64,000 nucleotides of DNA from Chalara sp. BL73 (GCA_918026815.1 CAKJVC010000068.1:558001-622000); one strand, 5' to 3'; counted from the first letter of the stretch, positions 23,180-34,847 are shown. Numbers and translations are program-made. Notes: generated by a model from the sequence alone, not told the origin.

Positions 23180-25050
23180 ATGGCACCGATCAAAACAACA
23201 GAAGACTATTATTTTATTTTAGAAGTTGTACAGACAGACACAACGGCTACCATCAAGAAGTCATATAGGCGACTGGCTCTCCTTCGGCATCCGGACAGGA
23301 ATCCAGGAAAAAATTCCACGGCGGCCTTTCAGCTGGTGGGTAATCAACTGTTTATCAAATTTGTTTGTTCTTTTCTATGGCGTTTTGAGTTTAGTATGTA
23401 GAGTTTATCCGGCATGCCCCAGAATGGGTGATAAGTCGATTCTCGCTACGGGGTGTAACCTTCGATAAGCTTCCTTTATTAGAGCGACTACATGTCACCA
23501 TGCTAAGAATTGCGGCATTTCTCAATCTTATTATGATCAGGGAAGCCCAAAATTGTGTGGCTAGTCCCTGATGCACCTTTGGGGGGGTATCGGTAGTGTT
23601 GACACCTTCAGAAAGGGCTTGGGAAGCAAATCCTTGAAACTTCTTATTAGTGCGATTTTCGTTGGACTAAATTGACACTTACTAAGCTTTACAATAGTTA
23701 GATGAAGCATATAGGATATTGGTAAATGATGTCACAAGAAGAGAGTATGATTTGCTCTATCCCTCAATCAAAAAATATAGGCCAGCTTCCGGCTCTCAAA
23801 AGGCAAAACACCCGCCTCCAAAACAAGCAAGCTCTAGTGCTCCACAGTCTAAAGCCAACGAAAGTGCTCAGATTGCTGCTCTACAAAAAGCGAAGAAGGA
23901 TCGAGAGGCAGAGTTTGCCAGGTATAAACTTATAATTGAAGGGGAGATATTCGAATTACGAAGGACTTTTAATCAGCTCGCATCCACCATTAAAACATTT
24001 GAGGAGATAGAAAGAGCAGAGGAGGCTGAAGAAGCAGCAGCAAATAGTTGGTCAGCATGGGCTTTTTCGCCGTTATTTAAAAGAGCCGTCGAGACGCCAG
24101 AAGAGAAGCAACAGAAAGCAAATGATCGTTTACAGAGGCTTCATGCTAAAAGTTTCAAGCAGAGGTCTTCAGTGTTGACGCAAACAAAACTGTTCGAATG
24201 CGAAAATAAATTGCGTGAGGGAGAGCAGCGATTAAGAGTGGAGAATAGTAAAGATGATGCCAAGATAATTCGTCTAGAGCAGTCATTGCGGATGAAGAAG
24301 GAGAAGGAGGAGCAAGAGAGACAGCGGGCTGAGCGGGAGGCTGCCGAGAAACAGTGGCGAGAGTACCTGGAAAGAGAAAAGGCAGAGAGAGGGGCAAGGG
24401 AGAGGGTGCGAAAAGCTCAAGAGGAAAAGGAGAGAGTGGAAAGAGAAGCTAGAGAGCGAGCACGAAAAGCGCAGGAAGAGAAAGAGAGGATTGAGAGGGA
24501 GAAGAAAGCCGAAAAGGAGAGGAAGGCAAGAAAGGTACAAGAGGCGAAAGACGCCGCCGAAAAAGAGGTGAGGGATAGAAAGCAACGAGAGATGATTCGC
24601 AAAGCTCGAGCGGACCAGATTGACCGGATGCGGAAAGAAGACGAGCTCAAGGGAATTTTCAATAAGTCATATGAGTCTTCGGTCTCAAAAGAGCCGATCA
24701 GAGATGGGTCAGGTCACATCCTGTATTTTCCAACGACTGGCTCAAGTCATGCCTCCGCTAGTACTCAAAAGGGTCCTATCCTTGCAGTTAACGCATGCAG
24801 CCATGCCGGGTGGTGGAATAAGATCCAGGGAAGTGGGAATTGTGAGGATTGTGGTGAATTCCGAAGGCATTACCGTTTGCAATGTCCAAGTTGTGAAATG
24901 AAGGCATGCCCGGCTTGCCAGAGTAGTCTTCGAACTCGATCATATTCTCATAGCGCGACACCGAGAAAGTATCGAGGTTCTACAACCCAACCCCAGTCCG
25001 GCAAAACTCATGACGAATACTATTCCTACCAACCTCTTTATGACATTTAG
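23180..25050 (+). CDS. J-domain (DnaJ-like) protein with long charged helix and C-terminal zinc-binding motif, 502 aa
   Basis: Exon 1 is 23180-23335 and exon 2 is 23698-25050, with an unusually long 362-bp intron (GT-AG, phase 0). The J domain spans residues 1-75: [26 protein letters not shown] with the HPD motif that stimulates Hsp70 ATPase, then [19 protein letters not shown] across the splice. Residues about 140-360 are very rich in Arg, Glu and Lys and predicted to form a long single helix or coiled coil. Near the C-terminus a Cys/His cluster ([20 protein letters not shown], then [13 protein letters not shown]) looks like a zinc ribbon; this J domain, charged helix and CxxC tail combination recurs in fungal J proteins. 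It is likely an Hsp70 co-chaperone, client unknown. It is convergent with the DUF1308 gene, with only 26 bp between stops. Confidence 0.85.
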
Positions 25051-25076
25051 GTTTTGCATTTGATAGCAATATTATC

Positions 25077-27269
25077 TTATTCTTGCACAGTTGGTTTTTG
25101 TTTCCGATTCCATGAATCGGGTACTAAACTTCTGTCCTTGACATAGAAGTCTCCGACCAAATTCCTCGCTGGTGAGAATGTCCAGACATCCGGCCCGACA
25201 ATTTTATAATCATCTCCGCGATGTTTCAGTATGCTGTGCCTGATTTTATTCAATGCTTCCTTGTTGGAGCTTAAACTATATATTTGATGTCAGCATGTTT
25301 TCATAGTATGGATTTTGCACACATTTACGTTGTTATATCTTCACTCCAGCCAAAGTATAGTGTGGAGCGTGTCGTTGGGCTCATGTCCTTCAAGTCCTCC
25401 GTTATCTTCTTAAATACTGTTGCCGGGATGAATTTCCTAAGACTGTCATCTTTGGCTTCAAGCACCTGGATTGGCAAATTCCACGACGCCGGTATTTTAT
25501 ATGTTGATAACTCTTGCAATTCTTCAATTCGTTGTTGTTGAGACTTGCAGATACCTTCCTGCTCGAAAAGAAGCGACGCTCTTTTCTTTTCAGAAGCTGT
25601 TCCAATTACTTCCACAACTTCATGTAATTTCTCAAAGGCTGAGCGGGTGCATACTAGCGGATGAGTCCCCAGTACTCGCCATATCTTGTGAGGGAGCAGA
25701 GGTTCTCTAGATTCAATGCTTATTTGGCTCTTCACAGAGTTGGTATGCCTGAAAATAGAAATTAGCTGTCAGTACTTGTGATCATTCCCATTCAGGAGAG
25801 AGTGCTGAGCTTGCTTACCAGCCTTGAACCTCAACTCCACCATATGAGATATCGCTACACAGCGTTATAAGAAGAGTGCAGTCGATGTTAAGAGTTTGAG
25901 AAAACAAAGTAAGTCTGTCTGGTGCCATCAACAAATTTTTTTCATTAATACTTGAGGGAGAAGTCGGGAGGTCGTCTTTAGTCTGGACAATTACTCCTAA
26001 TCTCATTTAGTCTTTTGTCATATCTTCAACCGTCGCTTCTTTGTAGATTTTGATGCAGAAAAGTTAAACCGACCTAACGCTCTGATGTCTCTCAGCACGT
26101 CCGAAATGTATGATGAAGAATTCTTTTCTCTGATCCTAGATAATACAAGTCGTATGGCGGGAGAACGAAACTTGATTCCCGAGCGGGAAGCTAGCATTAT
26201 ATCGTTGACTTGCTTAAATATTGTTAACTCTGATGTAGGGCTGGGATCAGAGGAATGATGGCTTTCATCGCCATCGGCATCACTGTCTTCTGGTTCAAAA
26301 CATGCATGACCAAGTTTCGTCTGTCGATTTTTGAGTTAGTTCCGCGACAAAGTGGGATGTGAGAGGAGTGATACCAGAAGAGCTAGCATATAAGAATGCA
26401 TTAGAGATTGCCAAATACGCATTGGCTTTGGACGACGTTGGTCTGCTGTAACTAGTCTCTCTGGATGGATCTAGATTCAAGATGGTCAAAGTCGAGCTGC
26501 AACTTGAAACCAATCTCCAACTTGTATCTTGAATATGCCAGCTCTTCCAGTAAACAGGTCTTTGTACCATTTCCCACATTATTTGCTTCTCCGTGACTGC
26601 TGATACTTTTACCCATTCCCTGCCATTGGAGCAGATGATCTCAGGCTTCCCACGAGAGTTGACAGATAACAGCCCTATACACGTCTTCGCAACAGACCAA
26701 ACAGTATCCTCGAAACTATGATTCGAGGCTTTTAATTTACTAATGTGACCCTCGTGGCTTGGATCTGCTTGCGAAAGCTACCAAAAATCTTCAGCCCAGT
26801 TTTTTCCCCCAAGCGGAATGTGGAAGCAATACCTTCTTAATTCGATTTTGCTCCACTATAATCATAGATTTGAGCCCTTTAATATCTACGGCCCCCTTGA
26901 GTTTTTGATCGTCGCTATCAGTGAATTGCCTAAATTGAAAAATGGGGTTAGTGGATAATAACGCATCATAAACCAAGTACAGTATTCAAGATTTAACGAA
27001 GATGATCGAAGCTTCCAGGGTGGTCCCAGTTTTCCAAGACTGGCGCATGGAAATTCAAAACTCCATAACCTGTGAAGGATTTCCATACTCAAATAATTTG
27101 ACTTCTTGCAATATCCTTGCACAGCTCTCTTCAATCCTAAGAGCGAGTTCCTACACCATTATCAGCCTCTAGCACATACAGAGAACTATCGACAGAAAAG
27201 CTAAGAAAAATTACTAGTTCATAGTGCCGTATTTACCTGTGCTTCGGACATCTCTCTTGCTGCTTCCAT
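25077..27269 (-). CDS. DUF1308 family protein (C7orf25/UPF0415-like), 8 exons, 490 aa
   Basis: Exons 27269-27237, 27150-27062, 26929-26833, 26777-26568, 26320-26074, 25996-25819, 25748-25329 and 25275-25077 join without a stop. All introns are GT-AG; seven of the eight exons have clean consensus ends, while the donor at 27061 (GTTTTG) is weak. Family features: an N-terminal helical ELALRIEESCARILQEVKLF, KASNHSFEDTVWSVAK, the GREWVKVSAVTEKQIMWEM block followed by an acidic DSDADGDE stretch, FRSPAIRLVLSRI, and the NIDCTLLITLCSDISYGG block. The C-terminal third (HPLVCTRSAFEKLHEVVEVIGT onwards) matches the PIN-like end of DUF1308 proteins. The biochemical role of this family is not settled. The gene is conserved-looking and intact, probably housekeeping. 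Confidence 0.8.
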
Positions 27270-27827
27270 GACGCCTTAATTCTGAACCTGGCTAGAAGTG
27301 TTTGTCCGGTCACAGGACTAACGCTGAAGACGTATCTTGAAAAGGAAATCCGTGATAGCACGACTAAGTTACTCGATAGTTCCTTTAGCGAACCCTGCCT
27401 AAAGATGATGTATTTGATGTGAGTCAAGAAAAACGACTAGACAGGCGCAGTTGCGATCTCTTGGCAGCTGGCGTTATGCCAAGACTAGCCAGCAGCACGG
27501 GTCACGTGCTACATTATCTAGTCCTACCCGGCCCATTACCTTTTATATGCTACCTGGGCCAAAAACATTAAAGAGTGAAACTGTCAATAACACTGACTTG
27601 CTGCGGCGTCTTCGAACACAAAGTTGGCGATTTTTAATTGTGGTCAGGGGCATGCCAGCGAAATTAAAGTAGACTTTACAGGGAGCAGATATGTAACAAC
27701 CACTAAGCGAGGTATTGACCGTATGAGTCACTCTTGTTAACCCTGACTACTATAGAATGGGAGATATAAACTTGTGAACTGTATCTCGTAGATAACCGTA
27801 CACGCTTTTCCTGTGAATTCTCCCATC
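27270..27827. other. Intergenic region between divergent DUF1308 and GrpB genes
   Basis: About 0.56 kb that should contain both promoters. A GC-rich TGGCAGCTGGCG segment lies near 27462. The short frames on both strands have no recognisable features. Confidence 0.4.
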
Positions 27828-28455
27828 ATGAGCGTTATACTCGAGCCTCACAATCCCCAATGGCTGACAGAATTCGCACGCGTAAAAGGGGACCTCCAAA
27901 AAATCCTTAGTAACATATCTATAATCTCCATTGAGCATGTCGGAAGCACATCTGTTCCCGGTCTTCTCGCGAAACCGATGTAAGAGAACCTTTTTAAAGG
28001 ATGTTAATTGCTTTGTGTGAGAGAAGGTGAAGTAGCCATCAGTGCTCATAAAGCCGAATAGACTTGACATCGCAATCATCATCCCTCGCTCCTCTCTTGC
28101 TCCCGCAACATCCGCCCTCGTCGCTGCAGGCTATGTATCCCGCGGTGAACTTGGAGTCCCAGAACGCTATGCTTTCCGCAAGCCTCCCTCTACAGTCACC
28201 GAGATGAAGCGCAACACATATGTTGTCATCGAAGGCTGCCAGAGTATAAGGAACCACTTGACGCTAAAAAAAATGGTGACAGAGAGGGATGATCTAAGGA
28301 ATGAGTATGCCGAGGCGAAGAGGAGGCTGATTGCGGGAGGGATCAAGGATGTGGAGGAGTATTGTGTGGGTAAGACGGATGTGATTTTGAAGATTCTGAG
28401 GGAGGCCGGGTGGGACGAGAAAGAATTGGGCGAGCTTGAGACGCTGAATAGATGA
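27828..28455 (+). CDS. GrpB/UPF0157 family nucleotidyltransferase-like protein, 2 exons, 181 aa
   Basis: Exons 27828-27979 and 28062-28455, with an 82-bp GT-AG intron that splits an Ile codon in frame. The family signature is complete: NPQWLTEFARVK, then IEHVGSTSVPGLLAKPILDI (residues 35-53, the nucleotidyltransferase-fold GST...D region), GYVSRGELGVPERYAF, and the C-terminal RNHLTLKKMVTERDDLRNEY with YAEAKRR and GKTDVILKILREAGW. GrpB proteins belong to the polymerase-beta nucleotidyltransferase superfamily and are common in bacteria and fungi; substrates are mostly unknown. Length matches the family norm, so the gene looks intact and cytosolic. Confidence 0.9.
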
Positions 28456-29865
28456 CTTGGAAAGGTGTATTGAGACGGTAGTCCTACATCCTCGGTTTGA
28501 TATGTCGGAGACCAATGTCGAAAGCATTGTGATGAATGGGATGGTAGAGATGCTTGCCCCAAACCTGTATTGTTCATTATTTTATAAGATCAGAGGTGGC
28601 AAGGCCAATAAAAGAAACTATATATAATAGAGCAATTACCAGCCAAATCCCTGAGTAGGCTTATGAAAGTCCGGTTATGCGGGGCACGGGCCGAGCCAGC
28701 ACCCCGCCGGATACCATAAAGCCTACCCGAGACATCCAGCCTCTCTTCAAACGGCGGTCAACCAAAAGATTTTCCCCGATAAACTCTTTTCCATACACAG
28801 CTCACCGCAAGCCCCACACCTAGGCACAGAGTACCTCACAAACCGTTGCCCCCAACCCCCTTGGTCTCACTTCCTACGAATGGCGGTGAGCCGTCCTTCT
28901 ACCATCCAATAAACACCTCTCACGTAGCAAAAACACCCCCAATGAAGCCACGACCACGAGTTCCTCTCCTCTAAACATACGTAGGCGGGACCCGAAGCAC
29001 TGCCCACGGTGGTTGGGTATGCCAACGCATTCATTAGGGTAGTATGCCAAGCACTCAGCAAGTTCACGATGCGGACCCACTGGGTAACGGTATAAAGGGG
29101 TTGAGGAAGCCCGGGTCTGGGAAGGGGTAACGAGCGTGCGGTGTTTACACCCCCTCACAAAGATGCTTTTCGACTTCTGGAACGCGCTGTTTGCGCTCGT
29201 CTTCTTGACGATGACGGGCTTTGGTGCTGAGATTGGCGAGGGCTTGCCCCGCTGCTCGAGCATTGCAACTTCCTCTGTTGAGGTATGTCATCCTTGGATG
29301 TTTGATTTGCGAAGAAATGCTAATGCTGTTTTAGGATGCTGCTGCCGGGTTGATGGGTGAGCATGTTTTCGGAGGGGGAAAGGAAAACTTGGGAAATGAT
29401 TTAAGAATTGGTGTGTTGTCCTACTTCCAGTGAGCTTGCGAATGTCGTGCTGACTGTGCTGAAGAAGGGCTGGATATCCGACACGGGTTATTGAGTCTTG
29501 GACATAAGCATGGATCGAGATGGGATATCGCTGGGCGGTCGTTGATCGCAAGTGTGATTCGTCACCCAATGCTTAAATGATGTGAGTGGAAATGTTCTCT
29601 TCTATGTAACACTATTAACATTGGCGAAGAACTACCTCGACATGGTCTATTACATAGACCATGATTGACATGAAAAATAATGTGCCATTAAATGTAGGCA
29701 CAGAGATGGGTGGCACGGAGAGAAAGCTTCATTAGCGTGCATTATGTCTAATGCATGTCTATCGAGCCGAGAGGTGCAGGAGGCACGACAGATGTTGGAT
29801 ATCGGTTCTTCAAAGCTCTAGAGCTTCGAGCAACCCATAAAGGTAGCCTCACAGCACCTTACCAC
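28456..29865. other. Gene-poor stretch between GrpB and the FAD monooxygenase
   Basis: About 1.4 kb. Contains only a possible small secreted protein (29163 onward, see separate entry). The 129-codon minus-strand frame at 28874-29263 is opposite that candidate and has no recognised motif. Confidence 0.4.
29163..29440 (+). CDS. Possible small secreted protein (uncertain model)
   Basis: An ATG at 29163 begins a hydrophobic, signal-like N-terminus (MLFDFWNALFALVFLTMTGF) followed by a short Cys-containing stretch (GEGLPRCSSIATSSVE). A GTATGT donor at 29283 and a TTTTAG acceptor before 29336 would add DAAAGLM, after which a second intron is needed. The only strong acceptor (near 29430) ends the protein within a few codons. 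Low resemblance to any family and an unclear 3' end keep confidence low; it may be a small secreted protein or chance. Confidence 0.22.
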
Positions 29866-31717
29866 TTATTTCTTCCCTTTGTCTAGCTCATTCAAATAAG
29901 ATTCCCAAACCTCCTCAATATTGTTCCGATATATCCATTTCATATTTTCGCCCCCTTTGAACATATCTAGTCTTATCTTCAACCCTTCTTCAAATGTTTG
30001 GTCTGGATTTACGGCTTTGGCTTGGATGGCATTACTCTTCTGTTCATCAAGGTACTCATACATACGCGCGTAATAGGGTGAGCGAATAGTGTCGAATATT
30101 TTCAAAGCATCCGGGATAATTTGGGCTGAGTTCAGACGGGTGTACTCGATAGCTCGAGCGAGAATATAGCCATCTTCCAAGGCAAAGGCTGCTCCAGAGC
30201 CAAATGCACCTTTTCCTTATGTTAGCAGTGCACGAATTTCTTTTGAGTTATTTTGTCATACCTGAGAGAGGATGGCTTGCATCTCCAATGAGCACGACTT
30301 TACCCCATGCATGCAATGTGTGCAATCTTGGTCCAGCAAACGCAGCGAACTCTTTCCAGTTACCTTCAGGGACACTTGCTAGAGTTGCACGAACTAATGG
30401 ATCAAAGTCCTAAAATGCGCATTAGTATGTGTTGTACTTCAGTTTGGAAAGGGTGCACGAACTGTGAAATGAGCTTCTACTCGTTCCTTAGTGGCTGGAA
30501 CTCCCCAACTGTATCGTTTACCTACTGCAGTCGCTGGGTTTATGATGTTTCTGCAAGCGATCTCGAACATTTGCTTGTCATCACTTGTTTCAGATGGATC
30601 ATCTACGGGGGAAAAATAGACGTGCCCAGCTTTTCCGTGCCACCACGAGGTATGATCATTTATTTCTGGAGATACAGTGGAGAGCGGGATAAGTGTTCGC
30701 CAGATTGTTGTACCTGTAAACTGGATCTCGTGGCCTTTGAAAGTATGGTCTCTCACGACCTGTCAAACTGATGAGCATGGCAACTAGGATTGGGAGAAGA
30801 TAAACTTAAAGATCTAATGCCATCGCCACCCTTTATCATAACCTCAAAGTTAGTTTTGCCTATTCAAGAATGTTTCTGGAAGACGGGGCTATCTCAAGAA
30901 GCGAATTACTCCCAGGGCATGTTTAAGGAGTACGTGCATGTCCGGAGAGCAAAACACCTCTTGAAACTTTCCGATGCGGTTGATTTTGCTGACAACCTGA
31001 CACTTACGACAACCAGATCAACGACAGCTTCAGCTCCATCCTCAAAAAAGAGACGCGCAGCTCCGTCGTCCAGATTTTCAATTTTCACAAGCCGCTTCTT
31101 CAACTTAATTATACCCTCAGGTACTCTGGCTTTCAGTTCAGATTGTAGTCGTGTTCTCCTAACACGATGCGATTGAACGCGAGGCGGATCAGAAGAAGCA
31201 CCCTGAGATAGAAGCAATTCTCCAGTTAGTCCATTGCTACCAGCTATTAGCAAATGTTTCTCCGTGCTTCAGCGATCCAGATTAGGTTTGGAGAAAATAA
31301 TTAAAAAGGGGTAATACTCACCGATGCAAGTTCTTGGTAACTCTATGACCCTTTACCCTATCCGCGGCATCGAACAAGTCGAGCACTTTCCAGCAATTTA
31401 AACCAATCTGGATTCCAGCACCAATCTCTCGAAGCTCTGTTGCTTGCTCATAGATCGTGACTGACACATTAGGGAGTGCTGAAAGTGCAATGGCTGTGCC
31501 AACTATATGTAGAAAGATTTAGCTTTGATGTAAAGAAATAGCGATACTCGGAACATATGGTATACATGAAGTTATTGTTCATATACACTATTTGACTTCT
31601 ATAAAGGTTTTTGGGCTACAAGATAGCAAGGTATATTCGGTGTGAAGGTCACTTACGTCCTCCTGGTCCCCCACCAATAATACCTACGCGAATCGGAGCT
31701 GGAGATGCAGAAGGCAT
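29866..31717 (-). CDS. FAD-dependent monooxygenase, salicylate hydroxylase-like, 7 exons (436 aa if spliced); one splice donor damaged
   Basis: Exons 31717-31657, 31502-31322, 31266-31008, 30830-30810, 30759-30463, 30409-30262 and 30209-29866 give one frame of 436 residues, normal for this family. The FAD-binding GIIGGGPGGLG is at 12-22 (split by intron 1), the GGDGIRS-VVR flavin motif near 168-177, and GDASHPLSGAFGSGAA near 315-330. Such enzymes hydroxylate aromatic acids using NAD(P)H and O2. The GGDGIRS exon is only 21 nt. Its acceptor (AAAG) is poor and its donor reads TTAAGT where GTAAGT is expected, leaving a 50-bp intron with TT at its 5' end. Without that splice, translation stops a short way past the exon. 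Either this is a recently inactivated gene, a rare splice, or a sequence error. The next genes downstream in the patch (31.9-33.9 kb) are also broken. Confidence 0.75.
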
Positions 31718-32877
31718 AGCTGTACAACTTAATCTTATTCAATATGTTTTTTTGCCAATGCCAAATAAATGCACAAAAAGGTAAAGACGTTAGACTTCGG
31801 CTTATTAAGTTCAGGTTGCCAATCGCGTGCTAATGCGAGCTCAAGGCGTGCTTCATTCGGAACTTAGCTCGTTGGTCAAGTTTACAAATCCTGATAAGGA
31901 AACAGAAAGTGGCTTCCATAATCCATTATTTATCACACGATTTTGGAGTATCCCCGATACCCGATGGTTTTCCTATTTACCGTGGGCATGAAGAATGGTT
32001 GTGCCTCGTGCTCTCGATATATCCGATCTACAACTTGGTGAAGTCAAATCACTGCAGTCAAACGATAGTCTGCAAGGTACTAACTCTCGCTTGCCATGTT
32101 CAAAGGCACTCGCTAAATCTCTTTTGACACTTGATAAAGAGTTCTGTTACCTCCAATCTTCCATTCAGACTTGAACAACGGACAAAGAAAATCGGCTCAT
32201 CATCCCACTTTTGCAAATCAATGGCATCATTCGGTCCAGATAGAGTAGAATATCTAGATAGGCACACTTAATGAGCATGCTGCTGTCGTGGGTTCGCTAT
32301 AGGGGTTTAATGTCTTCCATGGACTCCATGGTAGATGTTCTGACATTGATGAGACCATCGTGCGCTGGACATTTGAGGAGAATGTATCCTCGAACCATTA
32401 GAAAGCACATTTTCAGCAGTGATTTCTCCTCGTCTTGGATAGCTCGTATCTCAATGCAAAGCTGGTCGCATGGGAATCTCCCCTTTAAGTTCCGTTGTAG
32501 AAATCTTGGGCATGAATTTGATGGAGGTTATGGATCGGGGTTATGGTCCATCACGGGGATAGGACAATGACTAAGCCCGCGGTCTTGGCATTGCGCTACG
32601 AACTGCACTACTCTGGTTGCCTTCAATTCAATATTGACAACATGCTTCAGGAAACTATTCCATATCAAGAGAAGAGTCTTTTAAACTTTCTCAAAGAAGC
32701 ATTATGGATCGTACATATTTCACTCTAGTCTAACATCAAGGATTGTCAAATGATGACACAGCCAGCATACATCTAAAAAAGCTTCACTTCGCAGTTCGCC
32801 ATGGCTAAGTTGAATCTCTTCTGTCTTGTTCTTCCTGATCTTTCTTTACTTTAACCCTGAGGACTTAATTGCACAAT
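31718..32877. other. Degenerate region upstream of the monooxygenase
   Basis: About 1.16 kb between the divergent monooxygenase and SDR genes. It holds a likely zinc-cluster relic near 31989-32085 and scattered open frames (32271-32570, 32543-32728) without a recognisable domain. It probably contains the promoters of both neighbours. Confidence 0.35.
31989..32085 (+). pseudogene. Possible Zn(II)2Cys6 transcription-factor relic
   Basis: One plus-strand frame reads MKNGCASCSRYIRSTTW then a stop, and the next frame continues KSNHCSQTIVCK. Together they resemble a broken fungal zinc cluster (GCxxC...KPxCSxC...VCK) with a frameshift and lost cysteines. Downstream frames to about 32760 are also broken. 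The position between a monooxygenase and a dehydrogenase is where a pathway regulator would be expected, but the similarity is short and unproven. Confidence 0.3.
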
Positions 32878-33856
32878 ATGCCGTACCCATCAGTGCCCCC
32901 AAAGACCGGTATGTCTATGCATGTTACACATAATGTCGGTGGTAACATATTTGCAGGTTTCGGCTTCACCAAGATCACCCACTCCGCAACTTTTCCTGCA
33001 ATCGATCCTATCAAGGCAGACCTCACTGGCAAAATTGCGTTTATAACAGGCGCTTCCAAGGGCGTCGGTCGGCAGACTGCCATCTCCTATGCCAAAGCTG
33101 GCATCGGTTGTAGTAGGAGCACGTTCCGATCTTGCAAGCCTCGAAACCGAACTGCATTCCGCAGCCCAGGCGGCAGGCCGAAATGCAACAAAGGTGCTAA
33201 AGATCAAGCTTGACGTTCTCGATCAATCTAGCGTGGACAAAGCAGCAAGGCAAATTGAGAACGAGTTCGGACATCTAGATATATTAATCAACAATGCAGG
33301 ATATCTCAGCACCTTCCTGCCCGTCGCAGATACTGAGCCTCTCGATTGGTGGCAGAACATGGAAGCCAATGTCAGAGGTGTCTATTGGATGACTCGTGCG
33401 TGTCTGCCATTGCTTTTGAAGGGAGGCGACAAGACAGTTATCAATTTGACCAGTATCGGCGCATTGGCACTTACTCTAGGAGCTAGCGGATACTAAACGA
33501 GCAAATTCGTAGTTATCAGGTTTACGGAATATTTGTGCGTTGAATATGCGGACCGAGGGTTATTAACTTACAGCATCCATCCTGGTGGAGTTGCGACGGA
33601 ATTGTCTTTAAAGATGCCAAAACAAATACATTCAGGTATGCAGGCAACCCTAGGGATTATGGGACAGAGCTGACGTGTCGCAGTTCTTGGTACTGATCCG
33701 GGGCTGGCTGGGGATGTTTTGGTCTCTCTTACCTCCCCTCGGAAAGAGTGGTTGGCTGGCAGGTACATCGACATCACCTGGGATTTACCTGAATTTTATG
33801 GCAGACAGGACGAAATTGTGAAAGAGGACAGGCTGAAGCTGCAAATGGGGTTCTAG
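32878..33856 (+). pseudogene. Short-chain dehydrogenase/reductase (SDR) pseudogene
   Basis: Recognisable from end to end but broken at least twice. Exon 1 (from the ATG at 32878) splices by a GTATGT...GCAG intron into the Rossmann start KIAFITGASKGVGRQTA with its TGxxxGxG motif. Near 33105 the frame shifts (consistent with loss of 2 nt) before ASVVVGARSDL. The next frame carries LDILINNAG and VINLTSIGALALTL, then an in-frame TAA at 33494-33496. That stop sits inside the catalytic Tyr-x-x-x-Lys motif, where a Gln codon (CAA) would give the usual SGYQTSKF, so a single C-to-T change explains it. After the stop, TSKFVVIRFTEYL, YSIHPGGVATEL and, via a second intron, DPGLAGDVLVSL and WLAGRYID complete the family pattern to about 33856. 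Confidence 0.85.
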
Positions 33857-34847
33857 TCAGAGGTTAGCATGATTGAAACAAAGCTTCTGATCTATTCGCA
33901 CGCTCGATAGTCAGCCACTCCCGACATCTCCAATGTCATTCCAAGAGAATAGTTGAGATATATGTTTTCATCTGATAAGCCGGTCTACCCAGTGGCTTTG
34001 AGGGTTGTCAGATATTTTGAAATTTCATTATTATTGAGCTAGACTCTAGATAACATTGAGGAAAGCCGCTACAAAACTTTCTTCCACACGATCTCTGCCA
34101 GTAGAATGTTACCCTTCATGGCACGTCAAATAGCGGTTCATGACTTCTAGTCTCGATGTTCTACCAGCCGACCCCCTATTTTCTGTAGGTGGCTAAAATA
34201 ACGGCCATGTTTATCAGCCTTAACAATTCGCCAAGAGATATTGGGTTCTATGGCTCGAATACCCACATCGGAATTGCTGATCAGCGCAGGGTGATACGGT
34301 TTCTCATCAGATTAAAGTTACCAACATGTATCTGCTGGTGATCTGTGTTCATTGAGCTAAGGGCTGGGGGCTTATCCGATGGAAGTACGGTGCTCAACCT
34401 TCTTTCCGGCCAAACTCGCATGCAGAATCGGGTGTTGCGTAAGGGCCCATTTATGATTTTCTCAAGGGAAAAGGAGAACTTGCATTTATAAAACAGATTT
34501 TAGGCAATGAGCCTTGGAAATCAGAGCCAAGACCTTCCGCACCGGAAACGCATCGCTACAGGTAAGTCGGTGTCCTTCAGAGCTGCTGGGGCGGGGAAAT
34601 GCACAGGAAGCGTAGAACGACATTATAGAGCGCGGATATATCAATAAATGTAAAGAAGGAGCGGTATACATTCAGTAGATAAATATACGGCGGTGATCTA
34701 CCGCCAAGGTTAGGTTGTGTTTTTGTACACCATTCCCATGTCAATAAAAACCTCCCTGGGTCCAATTTGTGGTAGGTTTTACGTTCGCGTGCAATACAGC
34801 CATACGAAAGTAAGAAATTCTGACCTCAAAAAACAATCATCTCTACA
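33857..34847. other. Intergenic region, no gene recognised
   Basis: About 1 kb downstream of the SDR pseudogene and of the second HET gene. Open frames near 34486-34765 are short and unlike any family. No repeat or RNA gene seen. Confidence 0.4.

Noticed and set aside
24155..24662. Leu/Ser-rich minus-strand frames opposite the J-protein gene
   Set aside because: Mirror image of the Lys/Glu/Arg-rich helix; not independent genes.
26295..26579. 94-codon minus-strand frame as a separate gene
   Set aside because: Its first codons are the end of a DUF1308 exon and the remainder lies in an intron that must be removed to restore the family sequence.
27750..28082. 110-codon minus-strand frame
   Set aside because: Antisense to GrpB exon 1 and its intron.
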